From contig NZ_LT629771.1 of the NCBI RefSeq assembly GCF_900105175.1, forward strand, positions 2,666,001 to 2,730,000: a DNA stretch of 64,000 nt, read 5' to 3'. Positions 10,137 through 18,112 of this stretch are shown here, one piece after another. The number at the start of each line of letters is the position of its first letter. Position 1 is the first letter of the stretch. The notes under the pieces are model-generated. The model was given only the letters and a program-made list of their open reading frames with translations. It ran no database searches and was not told the DNA's origin. The position numbers were made by a program, and so were the translations under genes. This stretch comes from Jiangella sp. DSM 45060. GTDB lineage: Bacteria; Actinomycetota; Actinomycetes; Jiangellales; Jiangellaceae.

Positions 10137-11321
10137 ATGGACGTGCTGGAGCTGGCGCGCCTGCAGTTCGCGCTGACCGCGGGCGCCCACTTCCTCTTCG
10201 TCTCGCTGACGCTCGGCCTCGCCACCGTCATCGCCGTCATGCAGACCCGGGCCACCGTGGGGCGCAGCGAGATCCACGCCCGCATGACCCGGTTCTGGGG
10301 CCGGCTCTACGTGACGAACTACGCGATGGGCATCCTCACCGGGCTGGTCATGGAGTTCCAGCTCGGCTTGAGCTGGAGCGGCCTGACGCACTTCGCCGGC
10401 AACGTCGTGGGCGCGTCGCTGGCGATGGAGACGCTGGTCGCGTTCTTCGTCGAATCGACCTTCCTCGGGCTGTGGATCTTCGGCTGGGACAAGCTGAACC
10501 GGTGGGCGCACCTCGCCGCGATCTGGGTGGTGACGCTGACGGCGTACGCGTCGGCGTACTGGGTGCTGGTGGCGAACGGGTTCATGCAGCACCCGGTCGG
10601 GGCGGAGCCGGGACCGGACGGGCTGCGGCTCACCGACGCCGCGGCCGTGCTGACGAACCCGAGCACGCTGCAGGCGTTCTGGCACGTGCTGGCCGGAGCG
10701 CTGGTCACGGCCGGGTTCTTCCTCGCCGGGGTGAGCGCGTGGCACCTGCTGCGGCGCACGCCGGAGCAGGAGTTCTTCGGCCGGTCGCTGCGCATCGGGG
10801 TGTTCGTCGCGTCGCCGGCGCTGTTCCTGTCCGCGGCGACCGGCGGGCGGCAGCTGCAGCTGATCGAGGAGATCCAGCCGCACAAGTGGGAGGCGTTCTC
10901 CGGCGGCTCCGGGCTGGCGCGGATCGGCGCCCTGCTCATGTTGATGGCGTTCGCGGCGATGTTCTTCTTCTCCTTCCTCAACGTGGCGCTGGCGCTGTCG
11001 CGGCGGGTGATCGTCACCGCGCGGGCGTGGCACGTCGCGCTGATCGCGGCGCTCCCGCTGCCGTACGTCGCGATGCTCTCCGGCTGGGTGTTCCGCGAGG
11101 TCGGCCGCCAGCCGTGGGTCGTCGACGGGCTGCTGACCACGCGCGACGCGCTGTCGGACGTGTCGCCGGCGGCGATCCGGTTCTCCTTCGTCACGTTCGT
11201 GGGGGTGTTCGCGCTGCTCATCGCCGTCAACGGGTGGCTGCTGGCGCGGCAGGCGCGGCGCGGCCCGGCGCCGTTCTCGTCCTCGGCGTCGTCGCCGGCG
11301 GCGCCGGAGGTGCTGGTATGA
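10137..11321 (+). CDS. cydA: Cytochrome bd-type oxidase subunit I, short form
   Basis: The 394-residue protein carries CydA hallmarks: His18 in GAHFLFVSLTLG, the ETLVAFFVEST pair of glutamates spaced eight apart, FWHVLAGALVTAG with the likely haem His, and GWVFREVGRQPW near the end. Family members oxidise quinol and reduce oxygen to water in the membrane. It is clearly shorter than the usual 450-520 residues: after IQPHKWEAF the chain goes almost at once into a helix, so the periplasmic quinol-binding Q-loop is missing, as is a glutamate five residues after the Lys. It may be a divergent bd-like oxidase with an altered electron donor. The next gene overlaps by ATGA. Confidence 0.82.
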   Translation: MDVLELARLQFALTAGAHFLFVSLTLGLATVIAVMQTRATVGRSEIHARMTRFWGRLYVTNYAMGILTGLVMEFQLGLSWSGLTHFAGNVVGASLAMETLVAFFVESTFLGLWIFGWDKLNRWAHLAAIWVVTLTAYASAYWVLVANGFMQHPVGAEPGPDGLRLTDAAAVLTNPSTLQAFWHVLAGALVTAGFFLAGVSAWHLLRRTPEQEFFGRSLRIGVFVASPALFLSAATGGRQLQLIEEIQPHKWEAFSGGSGLARIGALLMLMAFAAMFFFSFLNVALALSRRVIVTARAWHVALIAALPLPYVAMLSGWVFREVGRQPWVVDGLLTTRDALSDVSPAAIRFSFVTFVGVFALLIAVNGWLLARQARRGPAPFSSSASSPAAPEVLV

Positions 11322-12091
11322 CGGAGACGCTGGCCGCGGTGCTGCTCGGGTTCTTCGCCGCCGGCTACCTCGTGCTCGGCGGCGCGGACATCGGCGTCGG
11401 CATGATGCTGCCGTTCCTCGGCCGGGGCGCGGGGGAGCGGCGGCGGGTCGTCGCGGCCATCGTGCCGTTCTTCCTGGCCCACGAGGTGTGGCTGGTCGCG
11501 ACCGCCGGGCTGTTGATCGGGGCGTTCCCGGGGCTGGAGGCGCGGCTGTTCCCGGGCCTGTTCCCGCTGATCGTCGCGCTGGTCGCCGGCTGGATCGTCC
11601 GCGACGTCGGGCTGTGGGCGCGGACCCAGGTGGCGCACGTCGCCTGCGACGTCGCGGTGACGGCCGGCTCGTGGGCGGTGGCCGGCGCCTGGGGCTGGAT
11701 CCTGGCCGGGCTGCTGACCGGCGTGACCGACGCGGTCGCGGGCGGCGCCGGGGTGACGCTGATCGCCGTCGCCGTCGTCGCGCTGTTCGCCGTGCACGGG
11801 CTCGCGTTCGCGCGGCTGCGGCTCACCGGCCGGCCGCTGGAACGGGCCCGCGCCCTCACCGGTGGGGCGGGGGACCGGGCGACGTTCGCGGTGACGGCTG
11901 TCCTGCTGGCCGTGCTGGTCGTGGCGGCCGGCGCCCGGATCGGCCTGTCCGGGTCGGCCGCCGACGACGCGACGCTGCGGCTGCTGGTCCCGGCCGTGGT
12001 CGTCGCGCTGCCGCTGCTGCTGATCGGCCAGGTCGCGACGTGGCGGGTGTTCCGCCACCGCGTCGGCGCGGGTCAGCCGGGCGAGAGCTGA
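11318..12091 (+). CDS. cydB: Cytochrome bd-type oxidase subunit II, short form
   Basis: The 257-residue protein begins with a helix and the CydB-like motif GYLVLGGADIGVGMMLPFLGR, followed by FFLAHEVWLVATAGLLIGAFP, close to the ExxWL segment of CydB. Seven or eight helices are visible, against eight or nine in the usual 330-380-residue subunit, so it is shortened along with its partner. It should pair with the preceding subunit in the membrane. No cydC/cydD assembly exporter lies in this window. Its last bases overlap the convergent PRC-barrel-like gene by 19 bp. Confidence 0.75.
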   Translation: MTETLAAVLLGFFAAGYLVLGGADIGVGMMLPFLGRGAGERRRVVAAIVPFFLAHEVWLVATAGLLIGAFPGLEARLFPGLFPLIVALVAGWIVRDVGLWARTQVAHVACDVAVTAGSWAVAGAWGWILAGLLTGVTDAVAGGAGVTLIAVAVVALFAVHGLAFARLRLTGRPLERARALTGGAGDRATFAVTAVLLAVLVVAAGARIGLSGSAADDATLRLLVPAVVVALPLLLIGQVATWRVFRHRVGAGQPGES

Positions 12092-12438
12092 TCGGCGGGG
12101 ACGCGCAGCCGGACCATCTCGCCGTCGACCCGGTGGACGTCGCCCGCCGCGGCGTAGAGGTCCCTGGCGAGGATCCGGCCGACCCGCAGGTAGCCGGTGC
12201 GGCGCAGCAGTGCTGCCTCCTCCTCCGGCAGGTCCGGGCCGCTCAGCACGGCCCGCGCCGCGACGTCGAGGAGGTCGCCGCCGTCCGCATCAGATCGCTG
12301 ACCGGCGTCGGTGACCGCCTCCGGGTCACCGAGCCGGACTTCCTCGACGGTGCCCAGCTCCTCGCCGAGGGCGTCGACCACCGTCATCCCTTCGCGCACG
12401 TCGCCGAGCAGGCCGGCCGCGTCGTTCTCATCCGTCAT
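12073..12438 (-). CDS. PRC-barrel/DUF2171-like small protein
   Basis: From the ATG at 12438 the product has 121 residues. REGMTVVDALGEELGTVEEV resembles the first strands of a PRC-barrel or DUF2171 fold, and YLRVGRILARDLYAAAGDV resembles a second such half, so it may hold a paired barrel. Such proteins are cytoplasmic and their roles are poorly known. A longer version from 12471 adds a basic, low-quality leader and was not chosen. No operon partner is apparent. Confidence 0.6.
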   Translation of the reverse strand: MTDENDAAGLLGDVREGMTVVDALGEELGTVEEVRLGDPEAVTDAGQRSDADGGDLLDVAARAVLSGPDLPEEEAALLRRTGYLRVGRILARDLYAAAGDVHRVDGEMVRLRVPADQLSPG

Positions 12439-12480
12439 ACCGCGGCCCGTACCCCATCGGCGCGTGCGCACTCGGCGTGG

Positions 12481-12981
12481 TCAGGCCGGGCGGCGGACCT
12501 CGGCGTGGAAGCAGCCGAACTCGACGGCGCGGACGTGCACCACCTCGACCGCCGGGTCGGCGAACAGGTCGTCCAGCGCGGCCGCCGCGACCTCCTCGGC
12601 GTGCCCCGCCGCTGGCGCGACCAACCGGCCGCCGACGATGTGGCCGCGCTTGTCGTAGCCGCGGAACACCCGCCGCGACGACGCGACGTCGGCCGGGAAG
12701 CCGTCGTGCCGCGGGCCGGCGCACTCGCGCGCGTGCAGGAACACCGGGCCCGTCTCGTCGTAGGCGCCCGGGTCGGCGCCGCGCTCCTCGGCCCACCGGC
12801 GCAGCGGCGCGTACGTCACCAGCACCAGCGCGTCGCCGGGGACGCTGCGGGTCAGGCAGCAGCGCAGCGGCGCGCCGCCCTCGTCGTCGATGAACGGCTC
12901 GCGGGTCAGCCCGGCGTCGTCGCGCTCGCGCAGCCGGGCCGCCACGCCGGCGTCGATCGGGCGGTAGTCGTACCTGCTCAT
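12481..12981 (-). CDS. DUF1203 family protein
   Basis: The 166-residue protein matches the DUF1203 pattern: paired cysteines in APLRCCLTRSVPGDALVLVTY, then GPVFLHARECAGP, YDKRGHIVGGRLV and a C-terminal VHVRAVEFGCFHAEV. Function of the family is unknown; proteins are small, cytoplasmic and often stand alone. The ATG at 12981 is divergent from the acetyltransferase gene. Confidence 0.85.
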   Translation of the reverse strand: MSRYDYRPIDAGVAARLRERDDAGLTREPFIDDEGGAPLRCCLTRSVPGDALVLVTYAPLRRWAEERGADPGAYDETGPVFLHARECAGPRHDGFPADVASSRRVFRGYDKRGHIVGGRLVAPAAGHAEEVAAAALDDLFADPAVEVVHVRAVEFGCFHAEVRRPA

Positions 12982-13045
12982 GTCCCCAGCGTCGCCGCCG
13001 CGGGCCGGGCGCGCTGGCGGGAAACGGACGCGGCGTGCGCGTGCC

Positions 13046-13051
13046 TACGAT
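13046..13051 (+). promoter_or_regulatory. Putative -10 box (TACGAT) for acetyltransferase
   Basis: TACGAT ends 6 bp before the GTG at 13058. No ribosome site is present, so a leaderless start is likely; this spacing is why 13058 was preferred to the adjacent GTG at 13055. Confidence 0.4.
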
Positions 13052-13057
13052 GAGGTG

Positions 13058-13621
13058 GTGGCCGACCTCCCGCTCCCGCTGACGACCGACCGCCTGACCC
13101 TGCGCGGCTACGTCGAGACCGACCTCGACGAGCTGCACCGCTTGCACGCCCACCCCGACGTCGCCCGGTACATGCTCTGGGAACCGTGGCCGCGCGGCTA
13201 CGCCATCGAGCGGCTCGGCCGGCGGGTGCAGCAGTCCGCGCCCGTGAACGACGACGACGCGCTCGACCTCGCGGTGCTGCGCACCGCCGACGACACCTAC
13301 CTCGGCGAGGTGCACCTGCACGTCGTCAGCCGGGAACGCGGGTGCGCCGAGCTCGGCTTCGCGTTCCACCCCGAGCACCACGGCCACGGCTATGCGGCCG
13401 AGGCCGCCGGGCGGATGCTGCGGCTGGCGTTCGACACCCTCGGCTTCCGCCGCGTCATCGGCCGCTGCGACGCCGACAACACGGCGTCGGCCGGCCTGAT
13501 GGAACGGCTCGGCATGCGCCGCGAGGCGCACCTCATCGAGAACGAGCTGGTCAAGGGCGTGTGGGCGAGCGAATACGACTACGCCATGCTGGCCCGCGAG
13601 TGGGCGGAGCGGTCGGCCTAG
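13058..13621 (+). CDS. GNAT N-acetyltransferase, RimJ/RimL-like
   Basis: The 187-residue product has the RimJ/RimL layout. TDRLTLRGYVETDLDEL is the N-terminal strand and helix. GCAELGFAFHPEHHGHGYAAEA holds the acetyl-CoA-binding turn (HHGHGYA in place of the common RxxGxG/A), and RVIGRCDADNTASAGLMERLGM is the classic C-terminal segment. It acetylates an amine, perhaps a protein N-terminus or a small molecule; the substrate cannot be told. Its TAG stop shares the palindrome CTAG with the stop of the convergent response regulator. Confidence 0.85.
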   Translation: MADLPLPLTTDRLTLRGYVETDLDELHRLHAHPDVARYMLWEPWPRGYAIERLGRRVQQSAPVNDDDALDLAVLRTADDTYLGEVHLHVVSRERGCAELGFAFHPEHHGHGYAAEAAGRMLRLAFDTLGFRRVIGRCDADNTASAGLMERLGMRREAHLIENELVKGVWASEYDYAMLAREWAERSA

Positions 13622-14292
13622 ACCAACCCGGCGTCGTGCACGAGCAGCGCGATCTGCACGCGGTTGTTGAGGCCGAGCTTCGTCAGCACCCGCGACACGT
13701 GCGCCTTCACCGTCGCGACGCTCATGAACAGCTCGGCGCTGATCTCGGCGTTGGAGCGGCCGTGGGCGATGGCGATCGCGACCTCGAGCTCCCGCTCGGA
13801 CAGCTCGGCCAGCTGGGTCTCGGCGCGCTGCGTGCGGCTGCCGGCGTCGCCGTCGGACACGTGCGCGATGAGCTGGCGGGTGACCGACGGCGACAGGATG
13901 GGCTCGCCGGCCGCGGCGCGGCGCACCGCCGCGACGATGTCGCCCGGCGGCGTGTCCTTCAACAGGAACCCGGTGGCGCCGGCCCGCAGCGCACGCAGCA
14001 CGTGGTCGTCGGTGTCGAACGTGGTGAGGATGACGATCTCCGGCGGGTCGGCGCGCCGGCGCAGCGCCTCGGTGGCGGCCAGCCCGTCGACCCGCGGCAT
14101 GCGGATGTCCATCAGCACGACGTCGGGGCGGGCCGACTCGACCATGGCCGGCACGTCGGCGCCGTCGGCCGCCTCGCCGACGATCTCGAGGTCGGGCACG
14201 CCGGCCAGCATCATCGACAGGCCGGCCCGCACGAGGGCGTCGTCGTCGACGATGAGGATGCGGGTGACGGCGGGAGCGGCCTCGGACGTCAT
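13618..14292 (-). CDS. Response regulator, NarL/LuxR type
   Basis: This 224-residue regulator has a receiver with Asp62 in VVLMDIRMP as phospho-acceptor, an acidic pocket at residues 16-18 and Lys in FLLKDTPP. The LuxR-type helix-turn-helix starts LSERELEVAIAIAHG and contains SNAEISAELFMSVATVKAHV. The ATG at 14292 overlaps the kinase's TGA, fixing the start and showing coupling. The divergent ABC exporter gene next to the kinase is the likely target, as in many actinobacterial kinase-regulator-ABC sets. Confidence 0.94.
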   Translation of the reverse strand: MTSEAAPAVTRILIVDDDALVRAGLSMMLAGVPDLEIVGEAADGADVPAMVESARPDVVLMDIRMPRVDGLAATEALRRRADPPEIVILTTFDTDDHVLRALRAGATGFLLKDTPPGDIVAAVRRAAAGEPILSPSVTRQLIAHVSDGDAGSRTQRAETQLAELSERELEVAIAIAHGRSNAEISAELFMSVATVKAHVSRVLTKLGLNNRVQIALLVHDAGLV

Positions 14293-15557
14293 GCGGGCCA
14301 CGGTAGCCACGCGTGCACCCGGAAGTCGCCGTCACGCGTGATTCCGTGCTCGAGCGAGCCGCCGGCCAGCTCGACCCGTTCGGCCAGGCCGATCAGCCCG
14401 GTGCCGGTGCCGGGGATCTCGGCCGCCGCGCCCGGCCCGCCGGTCCCGACCGGCATGCGGTTGCGCACCTCGACCGCCAGCCCGCCGCCCGGCCCGCCGG
14501 TCAGAGCGACGTAGACACCGGTGCCGCGGGCGTGCTTGCGGACGTTCGTCAGCGCCTCCTGCACGACGCGGTAGGCGCAGCGGGCCACGACCGCGGGCGG
14601 CTCGGCGCCGTCGCCCGCGACCTCGTCGACGACGGTGACCCGCATGCCGGCCTGCCGCGACTCGTCGATCAGCGCCGGCAGCTCGCCCAGCGTGGGCTGC
14701 GGCCGGTCGGGGTCGTCGTCGGACGACGGCGCCCGCAGCACGCCGATGATCTCGCGGAGGTCCTGCAGCGCCTGGTGCGCGCTGGCGCGGATGACGCCGG
14801 CCGCCGTGGCGATGTCCTCGCGTGGCGCGTCGGGGCGGTACTCCAGCGCCCCGGCGTGCACGCTGAGCAGCGAGATGCGATGCGCGAGCACGTCGTGCAT
14901 CTCGCGCGCGATGCGCTCGCGCTCGAGATGCTGGGCCCGCTCGACCCGCAGCGCCGCCTCGGCCTCGGCCTGGTAGGCCCGCTCGCGCAGCGACAGCACC
15001 AGTTGCCGGCGCGAGCGCACCAGCATGCCCCACAGCGTGACGGCGATGACGAGGAAGACGGTGAGCAGCGCCGCCCACCGGTAGTCGAGGTCGGGGTCGG
15101 GATAGATGCGGTTGAACACGAACCCGGCACAGACGTGCAGCCCGGCGATGACCGCGGCGACCGCCCAGCGGCGGTGCACGGCCACCGTGAACACCATGAT
15201 GACGCCCGCGCCCGCGGCCGACGCGGAGCCGACGGCCAGCAGCGCCGCCGCGACGGCCAGCTGTACCGGCCAGCGCCGCCGCCACCACAGCGCGACGCAG
15301 GCCGCCGCGCCGACGACGAGGTCGAGCAGCTGCACCAGCTCGGGCGGGTCGTTCTGCATGGCGGTGTCGTAGGCGGACAGCCCCACGAGGACCGCGATGA
15401 CGAAGCACAGGGTGTCGACGATCCAGTCGCGCACCGACCGGCGCACCCGGCCGCGCCGGGCCGGGTCGGCGGTGTCGGGGTCGACCCGCAGCACGCCCGG
15501 CAGCAGCGCCGGCAGCTCCGGGCTGCTGGCGGCCGGCCTGGGCGCATGGGTCGTCAT
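14289..15557 (-). CDS. Sensor histidine kinase, NarL/DesK type
   Basis: The 422-residue kinase has a cytoplasmic N-terminal tail, about five membrane helices in residues 45-170, a linking coiled coil, the HisKA_3 box REMHDVLAHRISLLSVHAG and a GHKL ATPase with QEALTNVRKHARGTG and a GTGLIGLAERVE lid/G-box region. It is the cognate kinase of the downstream regulator. The ATG at 15557 faces the ABC exporter genes, 132 bp away, with an inverted repeat between them. Confidence 0.93.
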   Translation of the reverse strand: MTTHAPRPAASSPELPALLPGVLRVDPDTADPARRGRVRRSVRDWIVDTLCFVIAVLVGLSAYDTAMQNDPPELVQLLDLVVGAAACVALWWRRRWPVQLAVAAALLAVGSASAAGAGVIMVFTVAVHRRWAVAAVIAGLHVCAGFVFNRIYPDPDLDYRWAALLTVFLVIAVTLWGMLVRSRRQLVLSLRERAYQAEAEAALRVERAQHLERERIAREMHDVLAHRISLLSVHAGALEYRPDAPREDIATAAGVIRASAHQALQDLREIIGVLRAPSSDDDPDRPQPTLGELPALIDESRQAGMRVTVVDEVAGDGAEPPAVVARCAYRVVQEALTNVRKHARGTGVYVALTGGPGGGLAVEVRNRMPVGTGGPGAAAEIPGTGTGLIGLAERVELAGGSLEHGITRDGDFRVHAWLPWPA

Positions 15558-15598
15558 GAGACACCACGCTACGAGCCGAGCGGCCCGGACGGGTAGCG

Positions 15599-15628
15599 AC
15601 CAAGGTCGATCGCGGCCTAGACCTTGGT
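15599..15628. promoter_or_regulatory. Inverted repeat, candidate response-regulator operator
   Basis: ACCAAGGTC at 15599-15607 and GACCTTGGT at 15620-15628 form perfect 9-bp arms around a 12-bp centre. The site sits between the divergent kinase and ABC exporter genes, where a LuxR-type regulator would be expected to bind. Role is inferred from position and symmetry. Confidence 0.5.
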
Positions 15629-15689
15629 AGGGCGGCGGCAGCCTTCGGGCCGACGCGCGTGGCCGGGTGGCGCGGCCAGAGTGGATGCC

Positions 15690-16595
15690 ATGATCACTGT
15701 CGAGCATCTGACGAAGCGGTACGGCGCCTTCACCGCCGTGAACGACGTGTCGTTCACCTGCGTCCCCGGCACCGTCACCGGCTTCCTGGGCCCGAACGGC
15801 GCCGGGAAGTCCACCACCATGCGCATGATCGCCGGCCTCACCCCGCCGTCGTCGGGAGCCGCCACCGTCAACGGCGTCGCGTTCCGCGACCTCCCGAACC
15901 CGGGCCGCCACATCGGCGTCCTGCTCGACGCGTCCGCCCAGCACTCCGGCCGCACCGGCCGCGAGATCCTGTCGCTGTCCGCCCAGCTGCTCGGCGTCGG
16001 CCAGAAGCGGGTCGACGCCATGCTCGAGTTGGTCGGGCTGCACGGCGCGGCCGAGAAGCGCCGCGTCGGCAACTACTCGCTCGGCATGCGGCAGCGGCTC
16101 GGCCTCGCGCACGCCCTGCTCGGCGACCCGACGGTGCTCATGCTCGACGAGCCCGCCAACGGCCTCGACCCCGAAGGCATCTTCTGGATGCGCGGCGTCC
16201 TGCGCGACTTCGCCGACCGCGGCGGCACCGTCATGCTCTCGTCCCACCTGCTGCGCGAGGTCGAGGCCGTCGCCGACCACCTGGTGGTCATCGGAGGCGG
16301 CAAGATCGTCGCCGACGGCGCCAAGAGCGAGCTGCTGCACGCCGGCGGCCTCTACGTCCGCGGGCTCGACCCCGAGCCGCTGGAGAAGGCGCTCACCGCG
16401 GCCGGCCTGTCCGTCCAGCCCACCCGCGACGGCGGCTTCAGCGTCGCCGCCGACGCCGAGGCCGTGGGGCGGGCCGCGCTCGCCGCCGGCGTCGTCCTGC
16501 TGGAGCTGCGCCCCGCCGACTCCGGCGGTCTGGAGGAGATGTTCCTCCGTCTCACCTCGAACCACGCCGACGACTCCGCGAAGGATGCCGCCTGA
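15690..16595 (+). CDS. ABC transporter ATP-binding protein (antibiotic/multidrug exporter type)
   Basis: The 301-residue ATPase has Walker A GPNGAGKST, the ABC signature as YSLGMRQRLGLA, Walker B VLMLDEPANGLD and the H-loop in SSHLLRE. A C-terminal extension of about 80 residues is typical of the DrrA/CcmA-like group. It should power the integral membrane partner encoded directly downstream, whose ATG overlaps the end of this gene. The ATG at 15690 gives the canonical ITVEHLTKRYG start. The divergent two-component pair probably controls expression. Confidence 0.93.
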   Translation: MITVEHLTKRYGAFTAVNDVSFTCVPGTVTGFLGPNGAGKSTTMRMIAGLTPPSSGAATVNGVAFRDLPNPGRHIGVLLDASAQHSGRTGREILSLSAQLLGVGQKRVDAMLELVGLHGAAEKRRVGNYSLGMRQRLGLAHALLGDPTVLMLDEPANGLDPEGIFWMRGVLRDFADRGGTVMLSSHLLREVEAVADHLVVIGGGKIVADGAKSELLHAGGLYVRGLDPEPLEKALTAAGLSVQPTRDGGFSVAADAEAVGRAALAAGVVLLELRPADSGGLEEMFLRLTSNHADDSAKDAA

Positions 16596-17385
16596 TGTCC
16601 GCGCTCACCACCCCACCGGCGGCCGGCACGCACCGGCCGGTCCGCACCACGCGTCCGTCGCTCGCCCGGCTCACCGCCGTCGAGCTGCGCAAGGCCACCG
16701 ACACCCGGGCCGGGTTCTGGCTGCTCGCCATCATCGCGCTGGCCGCGCTCGGCATGGTCCTCGTCCAGATGTTCACCGGCAGCGCCGAGGACCGCACGTT
16801 CTCCGAGTTCTTCGGCGGGGCCCAGCTGCCGGTCGGCGTCCTGCTCCCGGTCGTCGGCATCCTGGCCGTCACCGGCGAGTGGTCGCAGCGCACCACGCTG
16901 AGCACGTTCGCGCTGGAGCCGCGGCGCGAGCGGGTCATCGCGGCCAAGGTGTCGGCGGCCGTCCTCATGGCCGTCGCCGTCGTCGTCGCGAGCCTCGCCT
17001 GGGCCGCGCTGGCCAACGTCGTCGCGCCGCTGGTCACCGACGCCGACGGCGGCTGGAGCTTCGGCGCCGAGGGCCTCGGCCGGGTGGTGCTGTTCCAGGT
17101 CATCAACGTGCTGGTCGGCACCGCGTTCGGCCTGGCGCTGCTGAGCACGCCGCTGGCCATCGTCCTCTACTTCGTGCTGCCCACCCTGTGGAGCATCCTC
17201 GGGGCACCATCTCCGCGCTGAAGACCCCGGCCGAGTGGCTCGACCTCAGCAGCACCACCGTGCCGTTGATCGACGGCGACCTCACCGGCGAGGCGTGGGC
17301 CCAGCTGGGCACGTCGCTGGCACTGTGGCTGGTGGTCCCGCTGACCTTCGGCCTCTGGCGGGTCCTGCGGTCGGAGATCAAGTAG
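16595..17385 (+). pseudogene. ABC exporter permease, frameshifted near 3' end
   Basis: A membrane protein starts at the ATG overlapping the ATPase stop: a Thr/Pro-rich leader, VELRKATDTRAGFWLL, then helices in ABC-2 permease order. The frame ends early at a TGA at 17221 just after LPTLWSILG. A second frame directly continues with TISALKTPAEWLDLSS, a last helix and WRVLRSEIK at 17385. Adding one G in the GGGG run at 17201-17204 joins them into 263 residues with a natural junction. This may be a real mutation that removes the last helix or a homopolymer sequencing error. Without repair the exporter may be inactive. Confidence 0.8.
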
Positions 17386-17404
17386 GCAGCCGGAGGAGCG
17401 CCTC

Positions 17405-18112
17405 ATGAACGCGACGACGAACGGCCCGGGCGGCGAGACGGTGGTCGGCCGCCCGGGCTGGGAGGCGGTGCTGGTCTGGGTCGGGTTCCCGGTGCTGGGC
17501 GCGCTGGTGGGGTTCGGCGTCGGGCCGCTGGCCGACTGGGCCATCGACACCTCGTGGATCCCCGACTTCGGGCCCATCAGGTTCATCGCCGAGCTGCCGC
17601 AGCCCGGCGGCACCATCGCGACCGTCGCCGCCGGCGTGGTGCTCGGCGTCGTGCTGGCGCTGACGGCCGAGGGTGAGGTGCTGCGCGTCGGCGTCGGGCC
17701 GTCCGCCGTCACGCTCACCCGCGACGGCAACACCCGCACCATCGCCCGGGGCGACGTCAGCGCCGTCTTCACCGACCGCAAGGAGCTGGTGCTGGTCTCG
17801 CGCAGCGGGCTGGAACTGGCCCGGGAGAAGTCCGACCTCGCGGCCGACCGGCTGGGCGCCGCGTTCACCGCGCAGGGCTACCCGTGGCGCCCCGAGGGCG
17901 ACCCGCACCGCGACCAGTACCGCCGCTGGGTGCCCGACGAGCCCGAGCTGCCGGCCGGCGCCAACGCCGTCCTCAAGGCCCGGGCGGCGGCGCTGGAGAA
18001 GGGCGAGCACGGCGACCTCGCGGAGCTGCGCGACGAGCTGAGCAAGCTCGGCGTCGTGGTGCGCGACCAGGACAAGCGGCAGTACTGGCGGCGTGCCAGG
18101 ATAGGCGGATGA
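17405..18112 (+). CDS. YqeB-like membrane protein with PH-like domain
   Basis: The 235-residue product has two N-terminal helices (VLVWVGFPVLGALVGFG and TVAAGVVLGVVLALT) followed by a soluble region beginning VLRVGVGPSAVTLTRDG. That region resembles the bacterial PH-like domain of YqeB-family proteins. The C-terminal half is charged and predicted cytoplasmic, ending in DKRQYWRR. Function is unknown. Its TGA overlaps the ATG of the peptidase gene, so the two are co-translated. Confidence 0.7.
   Translation: MNATTNGPGGETVVGRPGWEAVLVWVGFPVLGALVGFGVGPLADWAIDTSWIPDFGPIRFIAELPQPGGTIATVAAGVVLGVVLALTAEGEVLRVGVGPSAVTLTRDGNTRTIARGDVSAVFTDRKELVLVSRSGLELAREKSDLAADRLGAAFTAQGYPWRPEGDPHRDQYRRWVPDEPELPAGANAVLKARAAALEKGEHGDLAELRDELSKLGVVVRDQDKRQYWRRARIGG

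Noticed and set aside
12980-13057. Upstream ATG start for the acetyltransferase
   Set aside because: It would overlap the divergent DUF1203 gene's first bases and adds a basic leader with no conserved residues; the GTG at 13058 fits a -10 box.
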